Part shown: one piece after another, positions 24,601 through 33,118 of the stretch
How positions within the stretch are numbered: the first letter of the stretch is position 1
Layout of the letters: each line of letters starts with the position of its first letter
From: Sphaerimonospora sp050942215
Lineage (GTDB): Bacteria > Actinomycetota > Actinomycetes > Streptosporangiales > Streptosporangiaceae
Assembly (NCBI RefSeq): GCF_050942215.1
Contig: NZ_CP192056.1
Location: forward strand, 62,001-126,000
Length of the DNA stretch: 64,000 nucleotides
Direction of reading: 5' to 3'
Notes under the pieces: generated by a model
Told to the model about the DNA's origin: nothing
The model's input: the letters and a program-made list of their open reading frames with translations, nothing else
The model's database searches: none
Made by a program: the position numbers and the translations under genes

Positions 24601-27072
24601 TCAAGTTTTCTGGGCAAACAGCGTGCTGAGGATCTTCTCGGTCCTCGCGCTCAAAGGAACTCCCAATCCGCTGAGGCGCTGTCGGAGCAGCTCTACCGTG
24701 CGGTGAGCCTCATCTCTACGTTTGAGGCATAGCTGCAGGCGGGTAATGCGGAGGTACGTTTCCTCAGCGTCGGGGTCCAGTGCACGAGCTCTTTCGAGGG
24801 CCTCCAATGCCTGTTCGGGATCCTTCTTGGCGCGATGCTCAGCGAGATGGGTCAGAACGTCGGCTTGCGACCGAGTCAGTGGGTAGCGGTGTTCCTCGAT
24901 CCACTCGGTTTCCAGGCCTTGCGCGAGCTCCCCTCCGCACAGCTCGGCGGCCTTCGTGAGGGCTGTCAGTTTGGCTGTGGGATCGGACACCGCTCTGACC
25001 TCATCCAGAGCGGCCTGGTAATCCCATAGATCGACGCTTACCAGCGCTGGGTCGATGCGGTAGGTTGCGCCCTCCTGGGTCGTCGATGCGTTGATGAAGG
25101 GCGCCCTCTTCCTGTCACGATTCTCGTAGCCCGAAGCGGTGACCAGGGCATTGCGAAGGTGACGCAGGGTGTTGTGCACGTCCTTGCCCGTATCGTCGGG
25201 CCACAGGGCGGTCGTGAGCCGATCGCGCGTCACGCCGTCGCGATGGAGAGCGAGGTAGACGAGCGCGTTGAGCTGTAGCCAGCCCAGTTCGAGTGGTTCG
25301 GCCCGGCCGGATACGGCGACGGTGGGTGGGCCGAGGATTGATAGGCGAACCAGCTGCGGGCCATCCCAGGAGGCGGCTGCTGACCTACTGGGCGAAGGCT
25401 CTTCAGAAGCGTGGACCTCTTCCTCTGGCAACAGCTCTTTCAGATGGGCCGCGGCCTCGTGTTCGGTGAGATGAAAGAGCTGGGCGTCGGCGATTGCTGC
25501 GGTGAGCCGACCTGTGACCTGGACGACATGGTGATCGTCATTGAGTTCGCAGGTTGTGCCGCTGGGCCACTCACCCAGGAGTAGCGCTACGACTCCCGCT
25601 GTCGCGCGAGAGATCAGGGGTGCTGACACCCGGTCGAAGACCTCGTCGTCGACCTCTGCGACCAGGACAACGGTAGGTAGAACCTCTCCAGGGTCCCGAT
25701 CGCGCAGTTCCTCGATGTCCGATGCCTCGCGTTCGAGCAGCATCCGTGTGCGGGTGAAGAATGTCTGCTCGAAGTGCTTGAGAGCGCCGTCCGCCGTGTT
25801 CGTGATGACCAGCGCTGGGAATGAGGCTGCGAGCCGACAAAGTTCGTCGGCCGGAATTCCGAGCAGGCGCTCCGCCAGTTCGCCACTCACCACGACCTCG
25901 GCCCGGAAGTTGCTCGATTGGCGGAGCACTTCGAGGATGAGGTAGCGGGCGACATCGTAAGCGCCATCTCCGGTCAGACCAAGACCGGGACCGTCGAGAC
26001 CGATCTCTACAGCTGATCCGTCGGCATGTCTCCCGACGGGGAGCTTCTCGGGCGCATCGATCGAATGCGCCTCCTGAAGCAGCTCGGCATCCGAAGGAGG
26101 CTGTTCTCCCCGTTCCGTGAAGCTCTGTAGATGGGCGCGTCTTAGCTCCTCAACCGCCGGGTCCGGCTTCGGCTCCGGCGTGATCTCCACAGGTTCCGAT
26201 ATCGACGGTGGGATATGGCGACGGCGGCGGCGTAGCCGATTGGAGAGGTAGGCCGTGCTGATTCCTGCCGCATACCCCAGCGCAACCAAGGATCCCGAGC
26301 TCAGTTCCACAACGCTGTGGTGCTCCTGCTCGGCCGGCTTCCGCATGAGCGAAGTGGCTGCAGGAGCCACGTTCCTAATTGGCTCGGGAGTGCTCCTGAC
26401 GGTAGGAGTCTCTTCCTGCTCGGCCTTCCTGGTCTGCTCTGGGAGTCGAAGCTTCCAACCTGGGCGGATAACACCCGGGTTGATGAACCTGTGTCCTCCC
26501 GGCTGGGCGGATCCGGCGTTGATCTTCCAGATCTTCCGCCACCGATCGGGGCTGCCCAGCTTGCGGTCGGCGATCTTCCAGAGGCTGTCTCCCTGCCGCA
26601 CACTGTAGACCTGCTCGTGGGCTGGTGCTGGCTTATCAGCTGCGACCTCGCCGAGAGCGTGCACCGGCGCCATGGCGACGACGGGAGGTGGAGCAGCGTC
26701 CACTGCGGCCATCGCGGCCGGCGCAACGGCAACGAGTGAGACAGAAGCCACGAGGTAGGCCGCCAGACGTTGCAGCATACGCAGGCCGGGTATCCGGGGC
26801 TCGACCCGCCGCCCAGCGACCCGCGCACCGATCTCGACAATCACCGAGACGGTGAAGAGCGCCCATGCTCCCCAGGCAAGGAACTCCAGAACGGCGATGA
26901 ACAGTGTGCCGTCATCACGGGCGGTCAGCCTGTCGAGGACTTCTTGCAGGTTGGGAATGTGATCAGGAAGGGGTGAGCCGGTGAGCTGATAGAAGACTAT
27001 GGGGAAGCCGACGACAGTACCGATGAGCACAATCGTGGCAGCGAGTGCGCGCGGCAGACGGGAAAGTGTCAT
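24601..27072 (-). CDS. Membrane LysM/BTAD regulator of the Tad locus
   Basis: In order, the 823 residues carry: transmembrane segments at about 9-32, 58-82 and 102-122; a LysM domain YSVRQGDSLWKIADRKLG (about 155-205); a Pro/Glu linker; another transmembrane segment (about 264-280) with a basic end RLRRRRR; a middle domain; and a C-terminal winged-helix plus BTAD region (about 585-815, LSILGPPTVAV, LALHRDGVTRDRLTTALWPDD). This matches the membrane SARP-like regulators found at the end of actinobacterial Tad clusters. LysM could sense peptidoglycan while the BTAD part binds DNA or protein. Its ATG overlaps the TadG-like stop, so it is the last gene of the pilus operon. Confidence 0.85.
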   Translation of the reverse strand: MTLSRLPRALAATIVLIGTVVGFPIVFYQLTGSPLPDHIPNLQEVLDRLTARDDGTLFIAVLEFLAWGAWALFTVSVIVEIGARVAGRRVEPRIPGLRMLQRLAAYLVASVSLVAVAPAAMAAVDAAPPPVVAMAPVHALGEVAADKPAPAHEQVYSVRQGDSLWKIADRKLGSPDRWRKIWKINAGSAQPGGHRFINPGVIRPGWKLRLPEQTRKAEQEETPTVRSTPEPIRNVAPAATSLMRKPAEQEHHSVVELSSGSLVALGYAAGISTAYLSNRLRRRRRHIPPSISEPVEITPEPKPDPAVEELRRAHLQSFTERGEQPPSDAELLQEAHSIDAPEKLPVGRHADGSAVEIGLDGPGLGLTGDGAYDVARYLILEVLRQSSNFRAEVVVSGELAERLLGIPADELCRLAASFPALVITNTADGALKHFEQTFFTRTRMLLEREASDIEELRDRDPGEVLPTVVLVAEVDDEVFDRVSAPLISRATAGVVALLLGEWPSGTTCELNDDHHVVQVTGRLTAAIADAQLFHLTEHEAAAHLKELLPEEEVHASEEPSPSRSAAASWDGPQLVRLSILGPPTVAVSGRAEPLELGWLQLNALVYLALHRDGVTRDRLTTALWPDDTGKDVHNTLRHLRNALVTASGYENRDRKRAPFINASTTQEGATYRIDPALVSVDLWDYQAALDEVRAVSDPTAKLTALTKAAELCGGELAQGLETEWIEEHRYPLTRSQADVLTHLAEHRAKKDPEQALEALERARALDPDAEETYLRITRLQLCLKRRDEAHRTVELLRQRLSGLGVPLSARTEKILSTLFAQKT

Positions 27073-27500
27073 CGGCTGGGCCTTTCGACGCCGGAGACAA
27101 GATCAGCGGTGGCGGTGGCAGTCATCGACACCGAGGAGATTCCAACAAGGGAGAGCAGCCACGTCGGCTTGGTGACCGTGACCCGCACTCGAATCGAGTT
27201 CGGGCCGCCGATCCCCACGGTTCCGTTCCGGCCAGCGGCCGACAGATATGCCCGAGCTGCTCGTACGGCTGCGCCACGATCGACGACGAAATCTCGACCC
27301 TCGTACGCGGCAGCTCGATCGATCTGCCCTGCACCGGCGCGGGCCGCTTCCTCGGCGATGCCCACGGCTTCCCAACCCGCCCGCAGCTTGGCTCCTCCAT
27401 CCACAGCCAGGCCGACGAAGAGCATGAGGACTGTGATGAAGATGAGGGCGTACGGCGTTATGGATCCCCGCTCGGCGTCCGCAGAGAAGAAGTGGCGCAT
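27069..27500 (-). CDS. TadG-like pilus assembly protein
   Basis: The N-terminus AERGSITPYALIFITVLMLF is a Tad-type signal: Gly before a hydrophobic helix, with Tyr where the usual Glu+5 stands. The 143-residue length is short for TadG but typical of actinobacterial minor pseudopilins. The body is beta-rich with WEAVGIAEEAARAGA after the helix. It probably sits in the membrane and helps build the Flp pilus. It is co-translated with the LysM/BTAD regulator and follows the TadE-like gene by 3 bp. Confidence 0.75.
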   Translation of the reverse strand: MRHFFSADAERGSITPYALIFITVLMLFVGLAVDGGAKLRAGWEAVGIAEEAARAGAGQIDRAAAYEGRDFVVDRGAAVRAARAYLSAAGRNGTVGIGGPNSIRVRVTVTKPTWLLSLVGISSVSMTATATADLVSGVERPSR

Positions 27501-27503
27501 CGG

Positions 27504-27923
27504 TCACGCGTCCCTTCCTCGGTAAGGGTCCAGGGGGCTGGTGAAGGAGGCCCGCCTCACGACGCTTCCGGGGAGACCGGGGAATGCCACGTCATCGAGA
27601 GGCACGGAGCACGAGACGGTCGCCGTGACCGCGGACGGCCTTCCTACCAACCGTCCGAAGCCTGCTGTGTTGACCTTGACGCTCACGGAGGTGCACCTGA
27701 CACCTCGGCTGCTCAGGGAATCGCGCGCGCTCGAAGTGGCTCTCGCTTCGGCTTCGGCGGCCGACCGTGCGATGGACGCCTGGCGAGCCGCGTCTCGTGC
27801 CGCGGCCTCCACTGCCGCTGTAGCGACCGTGATCCTGCCACCGGCGATCGCGAGCAGGACGACCAAGACGATGGCCGTAATGGCGAGCATCGCCTCCACA
27901 GTGGCGCTGCCGCGTTCCCTCAT
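27504..27923 (-). CDS. TadE-like pseudopilin
   Basis: The leader MRERGSATVEAMLAITAIVL has a prepilin-type site, Gly followed five residues later by Glu, and a single hydrophobic helix. A 139-residue beta-rich domain follows, with GRITVATAAVEAAARDAARQ characteristic of TadE. Such proteins are processed by a prepilin peptidase and incorporated in or near the pilus. Its start overlaps the stop of the second TadE-like gene by 4 bp. Confidence 0.8.
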   Translation of the reverse strand: MRERGSATVEAMLAITAIVLVVLLAIAGGRITVATAAVEAAARDAARQASIARSAAEAEARATSSARDSLSSRGVRCTSVSVKVNTAGFGRLVGRPSAVTATVSCSVPLDDVAFPGLPGSVVRRASFTSPLDPYRGRDA

Positions 27924-28330
27924 GAGGTCCGTCCAGGACTCGTGAAGCGTTCGACCGCTCCTGCGGCTTCCTCGGTGACCTGAATCGACGGGAGAAAAGG
28001 AACCAGGGAGAGCGACCGGCCCCGTACGGTCACCCGGACGGTGGTCGCGTCCCCTCCGCTGGAGGCACTGATGGCGTGGAGGAATCCTCCGGCCGTCCGC
28101 TCGGCGTAACTCCTGGCGACGGCCGCGCCTGCTGAACGGGGAGCGCCGTCAGCCCGCGCGGCGCGGACGCCTTCCTGAGCGGCGGCGAGCGCGACCGACT
28201 GGGCGAAGAACAGCAGGCACAGCTGCATGCAGGCGAGGATCGTGAGCATGACGACGGGCAGCGCGATCACGACTTCCGCGCTGATGATCCCCCGCTCATC
28301 GCTGACTCTGCGCACGCCGCATCGACTCAC
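27920..28330 (-). CDS. TadE-like pseudopilin
   Basis: After a short basic start, DERGIISAEVVIALPVVML gives a prepilin-type cleavage motif (Gly, Glu at +5) and one transmembrane helix. Then come LCLLFFAQSVALAAAQEGVR and AGAAVARSYAERTAGGFL, typical of TadE. Length 136 aa. It is coupled by 4-bp overlaps with the Flp gene upstream and the next TadE-like gene downstream. Confidence 0.8.
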   Translation of the reverse strand: MSRCGVRRVSDERGIISAEVVIALPVVMLTILACMQLCLLFFAQSVALAAAQEGVRAARADGAPRSAGAAVARSYAERTAGGFLHAISASSGGDATTVRVTVRGRSLSLVPFLPSIQVTEEAAGAVERFTSPGRTS

Positions 28331-28539
28331 AGTTTGATCGAATTGGCCTTATCGATGATCTTCGCTGTCACGATCCCCATGACCGTGATTGCTACGAGGA
28401 CGAGCGCGGCTATTATGATCATCGCCTCGGCGGACATCGCGCCCTTCTCCGAATCCTTGCGCAGCTGTTCGAGCCTGTTCCGGAGGAGTCCGTTGAGGGC
28501 GAGCCAGGAAGCAATCTCCGGCGGCAGCAGCTTGGACAT
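28327..28539 (-). CDS. Flp-type major pilin
   Basis: The 70-residue prepilin has a ~34-residue leader, then GAMSAEAMIIIAALVLVAIT: Gly-1 followed by Glu at +5 and a hydrophobic helix that would form the pilus core. The mature product (about 36 residues) is within the range of small Flp pilins. It lies 10 bp downstream of the TadC gene. Function in surface attachment is inferred from the family. Confidence 0.8.
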   Translation of the reverse strand: MSKLLPPEIASWLALNGLLRNRLEQLRKDSEKGAMSAEAMIIIAALVLVAITVMGIVTAKIIDKANSIKL

Positions 28540-28549
28540 GACGATCTCC

Positions 28550-29389
28550 TCAGCTCATGATCCGGTAGACGGCGGGGAAGCAGACGAGCACCAAGAATCC
28601 GAAGACCGAGATGCCAATGGCGACGGGCATCTCGCTGGTACGGCTGTTGGCACGGGCTCTGGCATCGGTCAGCGCTGTGGTGCGCATGGACTGGGCTTTG
28701 GCGAGCAACGTGGATAGCACCTGGACCCCCTCGGTGCCGGCGTCCTCGGCGATATCCGCGAGCTCGGAGAGCTCCGGAATTCCCACCTGCTCCCCCAGCA
28801 GGGCGAGGCCTCGCCAGGGCTGCTCGCCAGCGCGCCTGGCGTGATCCAGGACCTGAGCGATGCGGCCGAATACCCAGCCCGTACACACCTCTGCCGGTGC
28901 CTGAAGCGCTTGGGGAGGGCCCGCACCGGCAGCCCGCTCCAGCGCGACCATGTCGAGGTAGGTGGCCAGCGCCGCACGGAACTCCTGGCGGCGCTCGCGC
29001 GCCTGGCTGCGAGCGGCGTAGTCAGGAACCAGAGCGAACAGAACACCTGTGAGCAGTCCTGCTCCGGTGGGCACAGGCCAGGGCAGGGGAAGGCCGACCG
29101 CCGCGCACACCAGACTCAGCGGGAGAGGCAGGAGCAGACCGAACAGCAGAAAGGCGACGCGCTGGAGGGTGAAGCGCTCGACGCTGATCCCGAGGAGCGC
29201 GAGGTCGTCACGCGGCACGGGAAAGCGCGCCATGAGTAGGGTGAGCCGGCCCACGGGGCCAGGACGGCGGACTCCGTCGAGCCGTGCGAGAGCATCGTCC
29301 AAACGCGGAGGACCGGGGAAGAGCTCTGATGCGACAGCGATCAGGCCGAGGCCGATCAGCGCTCCTGCTGCCACCGCCGGAAGGCTCAT
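28550..29389 (-). CDS. Tad membrane platform protein TadC
   Basis: This is a type II secretion F-type protein of 279 residues. It has an N-terminal membrane helix (AAGALIGLGLIAVASELF), a central pair of helices (RVAFLLFGLLLPLPLSLVC and following), a cytoplasmic helical domain (EFRAALATYLDMVALERAAG, ELADIAEDAGTEGVQVL) and a C-terminal membrane helix (VAIGISVFGFLVLVCFPAVY). With TadB it couples the TadA ATPase to pilin extrusion. ATG 29389 overlaps the TadB stop; the upstream extension of the frame lies inside tadB and is rejected. Confidence 0.8.
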   Translation of the reverse strand: MSLPAVAAGALIGLGLIAVASELFPGPPRLDDALARLDGVRRPGPVGRLTLLMARFPVPRDDLALLGISVERFTLQRVAFLLFGLLLPLPLSLVCAAVGLPLPWPVPTGAGLLTGVLFALVPDYAARSQARERRQEFRAALATYLDMVALERAAGAGPPQALQAPAEVCTGWVFGRIAQVLDHARRAGEQPWRGLALLGEQVGIPELSELADIAEDAGTEGVQVLSTLLAKAQSMRTTALTDARARANSRTSEMPVAIGISVFGFLVLVCFPAVYRIMS

Positions 29390-30252
29390 CGTCCCCTCCC
29401 TGTGTCTGTGAGAAAGCGGTGGCCTACAGCGGCGCTGCCGAGGCGGTGCAACCACGACAGCGCCGCGCCGTAGAAGGCGACCACGACGGCCAGTACGGTC
29501 TGACCAATCGGCGTCCCGAAGGGAGCGGCATAGGACCGCTGGATAACCGCTATCGCGGTGAAGGCGACGACGATGCCGATGATCCAACGCACCGTCGTGC
29601 GGTGCTCAGCCCGAGCGGCTTCTACCTCTCGTCGATCGCTCACATCCCTGGCGACCAGCTCGGCGAGCTGGTGCAGTACGGCGCTGGCGCCCTTGCCTCG
29701 TCTACGGGCGACCAGGATGAGGGCGGCAGCAATTCGGTCCCCAACCGGATCGTCCAACTCGTCCGCGAAGAGCCGAAGTGCCTCCTCCGTGGGCATCCGA
29801 GCCACGCGGAGTCGGCGCGCGAGCGACGACACCGGGCCGGCGATCTCGGGCGGGACATTGCGGGCAGCACTCTGCTCCAGGGCCTGCTCCAGCGCGCGCC
29901 CAGCTACGAGCAGATCAGCAAGGCGGCGGGTCCACAGCTCGAGTGCCTCAAGCTTGCGGATCTGCTGTACGGCGGTGCGTCCAGTCAGCACGCGCGGCAG
30001 GGCCAGTACGGCGACTGCCGCGGTGCACGCGGCGACAGGCCATCCGGTCAGTCCAAGGACGGTGACCGCGGCAGCGACAGAGCCCAAGATGAGTCGGTGT
30101 CGTGCGATCAGGAACTTGTGCACTGCCGGCCACCGAGAAGGCGGACGTACCGGCTCATCAGTTCCCTGGCCGATGACGCCCATGACAATGCAGGCGACTC
30201 CGCCCAGTACGCCGGAGATGCTCAACCCGATGAGCAGGGCTGATGTGTTCAC
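29386..30252 (-). CDS. Tad membrane platform protein TadB
   Basis: GTG 30252 overlaps the TadA stop (GTGA), and the product begins VNTSALLIGLSISGVLGGVA with a membrane helix. The 288 residues include the T2SSF-type helical domain LELWTRRLADLLVAGRALEQ and ALILVARRRGKGASAVLHQL, flanked by further membrane helices (WIIGIVVAFTAIAVIQ, TVLAVVVAFYGAALSW). It is the partner of TadC. Confidence 0.8.
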   Translation of the reverse strand: MNTSALLIGLSISGVLGGVACIVMGVIGQGTDEPVRPPSRWPAVHKFLIARHRLILGSVAAAVTVLGLTGWPVAACTAAVAVLALPRVLTGRTAVQQIRKLEALELWTRRLADLLVAGRALEQALEQSAARNVPPEIAGPVSSLARRLRVARMPTEEALRLFADELDDPVGDRIAAALILVARRRGKGASAVLHQLAELVARDVSDRREVEAARAEHRTTVRWIIGIVVAFTAIAVIQRSYAAPFGTPIGQTVLAVVVAFYGAALSWLHRLGSAAVGHRFLTDTGRGR

Positions 30253-31655
30253 CGGCCCTCCCACATGGCGGTGTACGGGTCCAGGAGTGCCGGGTTGAAT
30301 CCGGCGGCCTTCAGCCTGGGCAGGCACTGAGGCGTGATGTTCGGCATCGCGCGGCCCCCTGGCCCGGTGGGGCTGAAGACGTGGTTGCGGCTCGGTATCT
30401 CGCTGTCGGCCGGTGGCATGACCTCGAGGACCTCCGAGACGAACCGGCTGTTCGTTGATGGGTCCATACGCAGATGCACGACCAGGTCGATGGTCTCCCC
30501 GGTGTTCAGGTGGATGACGGCGGGTGGAGTCTGGGCTCCCACGCCGCGAGTCCAGAGCATGACGATCCGATTGAAGATCTCCTCTGTGCCGTCGGCGTGG
30601 ATCGTGCACATCGAACCGGGGTGGCCCGTGTTCATCGCCTCGAACATCGGGATGATCTCGTCGGAGCGCACCTCGCCAACGAAAATCCGCTTGATGTTCT
30701 TGCGCAGGGAGTGCGGGATCAGGTCGTTGAGGGTGACCGCGCCGGCGCCTTCGGAGTTCGCCTGGCGGGCCTGGAAGGCGATCACGTTTTGGTGGCGATG
30801 CTTGAGATTGTCCAGAAACAGCTCGTAGTCGGACTCGAGGGTGGCGAGGCGCTCAGCCGGATCGATGACAGAGGCGAGGGCCCGCAGCATGGTTGTTTTT
30901 CCTGCAGCTGTGCCGCCCGTGATAACGATGTTCAGCCGAGCCAGCACGGCGGCGCGTAGGAAGGCATGCAGACTACGGTTGATTGTGCCGAGCTTGAGCA
31001 GGTCGTCGAGGGTGACGTCGACCAGGCGATGGCATCGGATGCTCGCGCACGGTCGGGGAGTGACGGCCATGGTCGCGCTGAGCCGTACGCCCACGCCGTC
31101 GTCTCCGTCCCCAGGTTTCAGGGCAGTGTTGAGCAAGGGGTTGGCAGCGGAGAATTCGCGAGGGTTGTAGCTCTTGTGGAGCGCCCACATCTGGATCATC
31201 TTGACCAGCTCGTCGTCGGTGCCGGCCACGGCCGGCCCTCGCTCGCAGGTGCCGTCGCTGTAGGTGATCCAGACCTCGTCGCAGCCGTTGATGTCGATGC
31301 TCTCGACCCTGCTGTCCCTGACGTACGTCGTGAGCACGCCGAGCTCGAACCGCTCGTCCAGGACGGCCTGCACGAGTCGGCGCTGGGTCGCGAAGCTGAC
31401 GGCGTCGCCCTCGGACAGCCGATCGTGAGTCCACTGCTGCACCCGGGCCTGGACCACCTGCCGTGCGGCGTCCCGATCCTCGGTCTCCTTTAGGTCGTCG
31501 GCGATCGAAGCGGTGAGGTCGACTACCGCTTTTCGAAACACCATGTTGTCGAGCTCTTCGACGGGACTTGCCGCCGTACGGGCGAGCAGAACGGGGTCGC
31601 CTGAACCGCTGGCAGAGCGCGGGGGCCAGGCCTCGCTCGGTGGCCATCCGCTCAT
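30249..31655 (-). CDS. Tad pilus ATPase TadA/CpaF
   Basis: The secretion ATPase fold is evident: an N-terminal helical domain (about 60-140), the Walker A motif VITGGTAAGKTTML (about residue 245), an acidic segment ESDYELFLDN, the Walker B-like RIFVGEVRSDE, and the His box GHPGSMCTIHADG. It powers polymerisation and secretion of Flp pili from the cytoplasmic membrane face. At 468 residues it has normal length. Both ends overlap neighbouring genes by 4 bp. Confidence 0.95.
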   Translation of the reverse strand: MSGWPPSEAWPPRSASGSGDPVLLARTAASPVEELDNMVFRKAVVDLTASIADDLKETEDRDAARQVVQARVQQWTHDRLSEGDAVSFATQRRLVQAVLDERFELGVLTTYVRDSRVESIDINGCDEVWITYSDGTCERGPAVAGTDDELVKMIQMWALHKSYNPREFSAANPLLNTALKPGDGDDGVGVRLSATMAVTPRPCASIRCHRLVDVTLDDLLKLGTINRSLHAFLRAAVLARLNIVITGGTAAGKTTMLRALASVIDPAERLATLESDYELFLDNLKHRHQNVIAFQARQANSEGAGAVTLNDLIPHSLRKNIKRIFVGEVRSDEIIPMFEAMNTGHPGSMCTIHADGTEEIFNRIVMLWTRGVGAQTPPAVIHLNTGETIDLVVHLRMDPSTNSRFVSEVLEVMPPADSEIPSRNHVFSPTGPGGRAMPNITPQCLPRLKAAGFNPALLDPYTAMWEGR

Positions 31656-32431
31656 CGCGACACCGCCTTATCGGTAGCTCCTTGGAGCGTGCCAAGGTGG
31701 CTGCGCATAGCCAGGGCAAGGTAGGCGGCCCCGCGCATCAGCGGCGCCCGGCTGAAGGAGGGCCTGGCCTGCTTGCCATCGGAAAGAACCGCAGCGGATT
31801 TCGGGTCGTGCGGAATCGTGCCGACGACGGGCAATCCGTACAGCGCCTCGCTGATCTGCTTGGCCGTGTAGTCCCCCTCGCCGATGAGGCAGAGCGCGAC
31901 CGGGACCTTGGTGCCTACATGACGGCCGAGCGCGTCGAGCCGCGGCCGGGCATCCGCGACTTGGCGGAGAGAAGGACGTAACAGCATCAGGACCAGGTCC
32001 GAGGCTGCGATCAACCGCATCGGGGTGTCAGGTCCCCCGATCTGACCCACGTCGAGCACCACGTCGACGACGCCGTTGGCAGCCGTCTTGAGAACGTTCG
32101 CGACCGATTCCCATGCGCTATCCAGTTGGAGTGCGTGACGTGGATCCCTGATGCCGGGCAGCAGGAGCCACTCCAGAACGTCCTGGTCAAGAGAGACGAC
32201 GTACTTCCACAGGACTCCGGGGTCGGGATCATGGGCGATCGCCAGAGCGAAATCCAGCAGGTCGCCCGGCACACCTTCGATCTGGCCCGTGAGAAAGCCT
32301 TGTACGACGCTGCCGCCCTTCGGGTCACACTCGGCAAGGAGAGTCCGACCTCCCCAGGCGTACGTGACGGCCAGGGCGGTCGTGGTGACGCCCGGCGAAC
32401 CGCCTGGGCTCATCAGCGTGTAGATCGCCAT
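31652..32431 (-). CDS. CpaE/TadZ-like MinD-family protein with lysine-less P-loop
   Basis: MAIYTLMSPGGSPGVTTTAL places a deviant ParA/MinD P-loop at the N-terminus, but Val stands where the catalytic Lys of GKTT is expected. Later segments (LLAECDPKGGSV, VVDVVLDVGQIGG, ASDLVLMLLRPS, GLPVVGTIPHDPKSA) agree with the ParA/MinD fold. The family localises the Tad machine at the cell pole. Because the Lys is missing, nucleotide binding may persist without normal hydrolysis. It is located between TadA and the CpaB-like gene. Confidence 0.8.
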   Translation of the reverse strand: MAIYTLMSPGGSPGVTTTALAVTYAWGGRTLLAECDPKGGSVVQGFLTGQIEGVPGDLLDFALAIAHDPDPGVLWKYVVSLDQDVLEWLLLPGIRDPRHALQLDSAWESVANVLKTAANGVVDVVLDVGQIGGPDTPMRLIAASDLVLMLLRPSLRQVADARPRLDALGRHVGTKVPVALCLIGEGDYTAKQISEALYGLPVVGTIPHDPKSAAVLSDGKQARPSFSRAPLMRGAAYLALAMRSHLGTLQGATDKAVSR

Positions 32432-33118
32432 TCACGGCCTCCGCGGGTTGAGAACCATAGCGACCTGGCCGTCCGCGGCCCGAGCCGCGAGCTCGGCACC
32501 TTCTGTCGTGCTGACGATGAGATCGACGACCACCAAGCCGTCGGTGTCCGGCCCTTTCACCTGATCGACGACAGCTTCGATGCGGGGCATGGCAGATGAC
32601 TTGGTCGTCGGCATGCCCTGGCCGTCTGGAGCAGTCACGACGAGGATGGAGTCTCCTGGACGGAGTCCACGGGCCGGCAGCCGGCTCGGCTTCACCGCTA
32701 CGGGAACAAGCTGCTGGCCGCTCAGCGGGGTGAGCTGATCGGTGAGCAGTTTGGGCTGCACGAGCATGCCCCCCACGAGGTCGACGGCTGCTCGCATCCC
32801 GATCACGCGCTGAAGTTCGCCGGCAGGAACCGTCGCGACGAGGTCGTCGACGCCCACCATCGTGGTGGTGATGTCGCGCGCCGTCAGCTGCTGGCCCAGC
32901 GAGACATCGTGGGCCATCACGAGGACCGGCACCCGAGCATCCAGGCCGTTGACGGTGTGATAGCCGAGTGCTCCACCGCCGGTGACCACGAGCACGCCGA
33001 AGAGCAGCCAGCCTCGGCGGCGCTGTCGCGGTTGCGCCGAGAGCTTCGGCACCTGGGCTGGCGGAACAACGCCATTACCGGCTTGCTGGGGAGGGGCAGG
33101 CACAGTCTTGCGGACCAT
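32432..33118 (-). CDS. CpaB/RcpC-like SAF-domain protein
   Basis: A proline-rich cytoplasmic start is followed by a membrane helix (RRGWLLFGVLVVTGGGALGY, about 35-55). Then comes a SAF domain: VLVMAHDVSLGQQLTARDIT and GGMLVQPKLLT, and later LPARGLRPGDSILVV. CpaB/RcpC proteins lie in the periplasm or cell wall and support pilus assembly. The 228-residue length is normal. It directly abuts the CpaE-like gene. Confidence 0.8.
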   Translation of the reverse strand: MVRKTVPAPPQQAGNGVVPPAQVPKLSAQPRQRRRGWLLFGVLVVTGGGALGYHTVNGLDARVPVLVMAHDVSLGQQLTARDITTTMVGVDDLVATVPAGELQRVIGMRAAVDLVGGMLVQPKLLTDQLTPLSGQQLVPVAVKPSRLPARGLRPGDSILVVTAPDGQGMPTTKSSAMPRIEAVVDQVKGPDTDGLVVVDLIVSTTEGAELAARAADGQVAMVLNPRRP

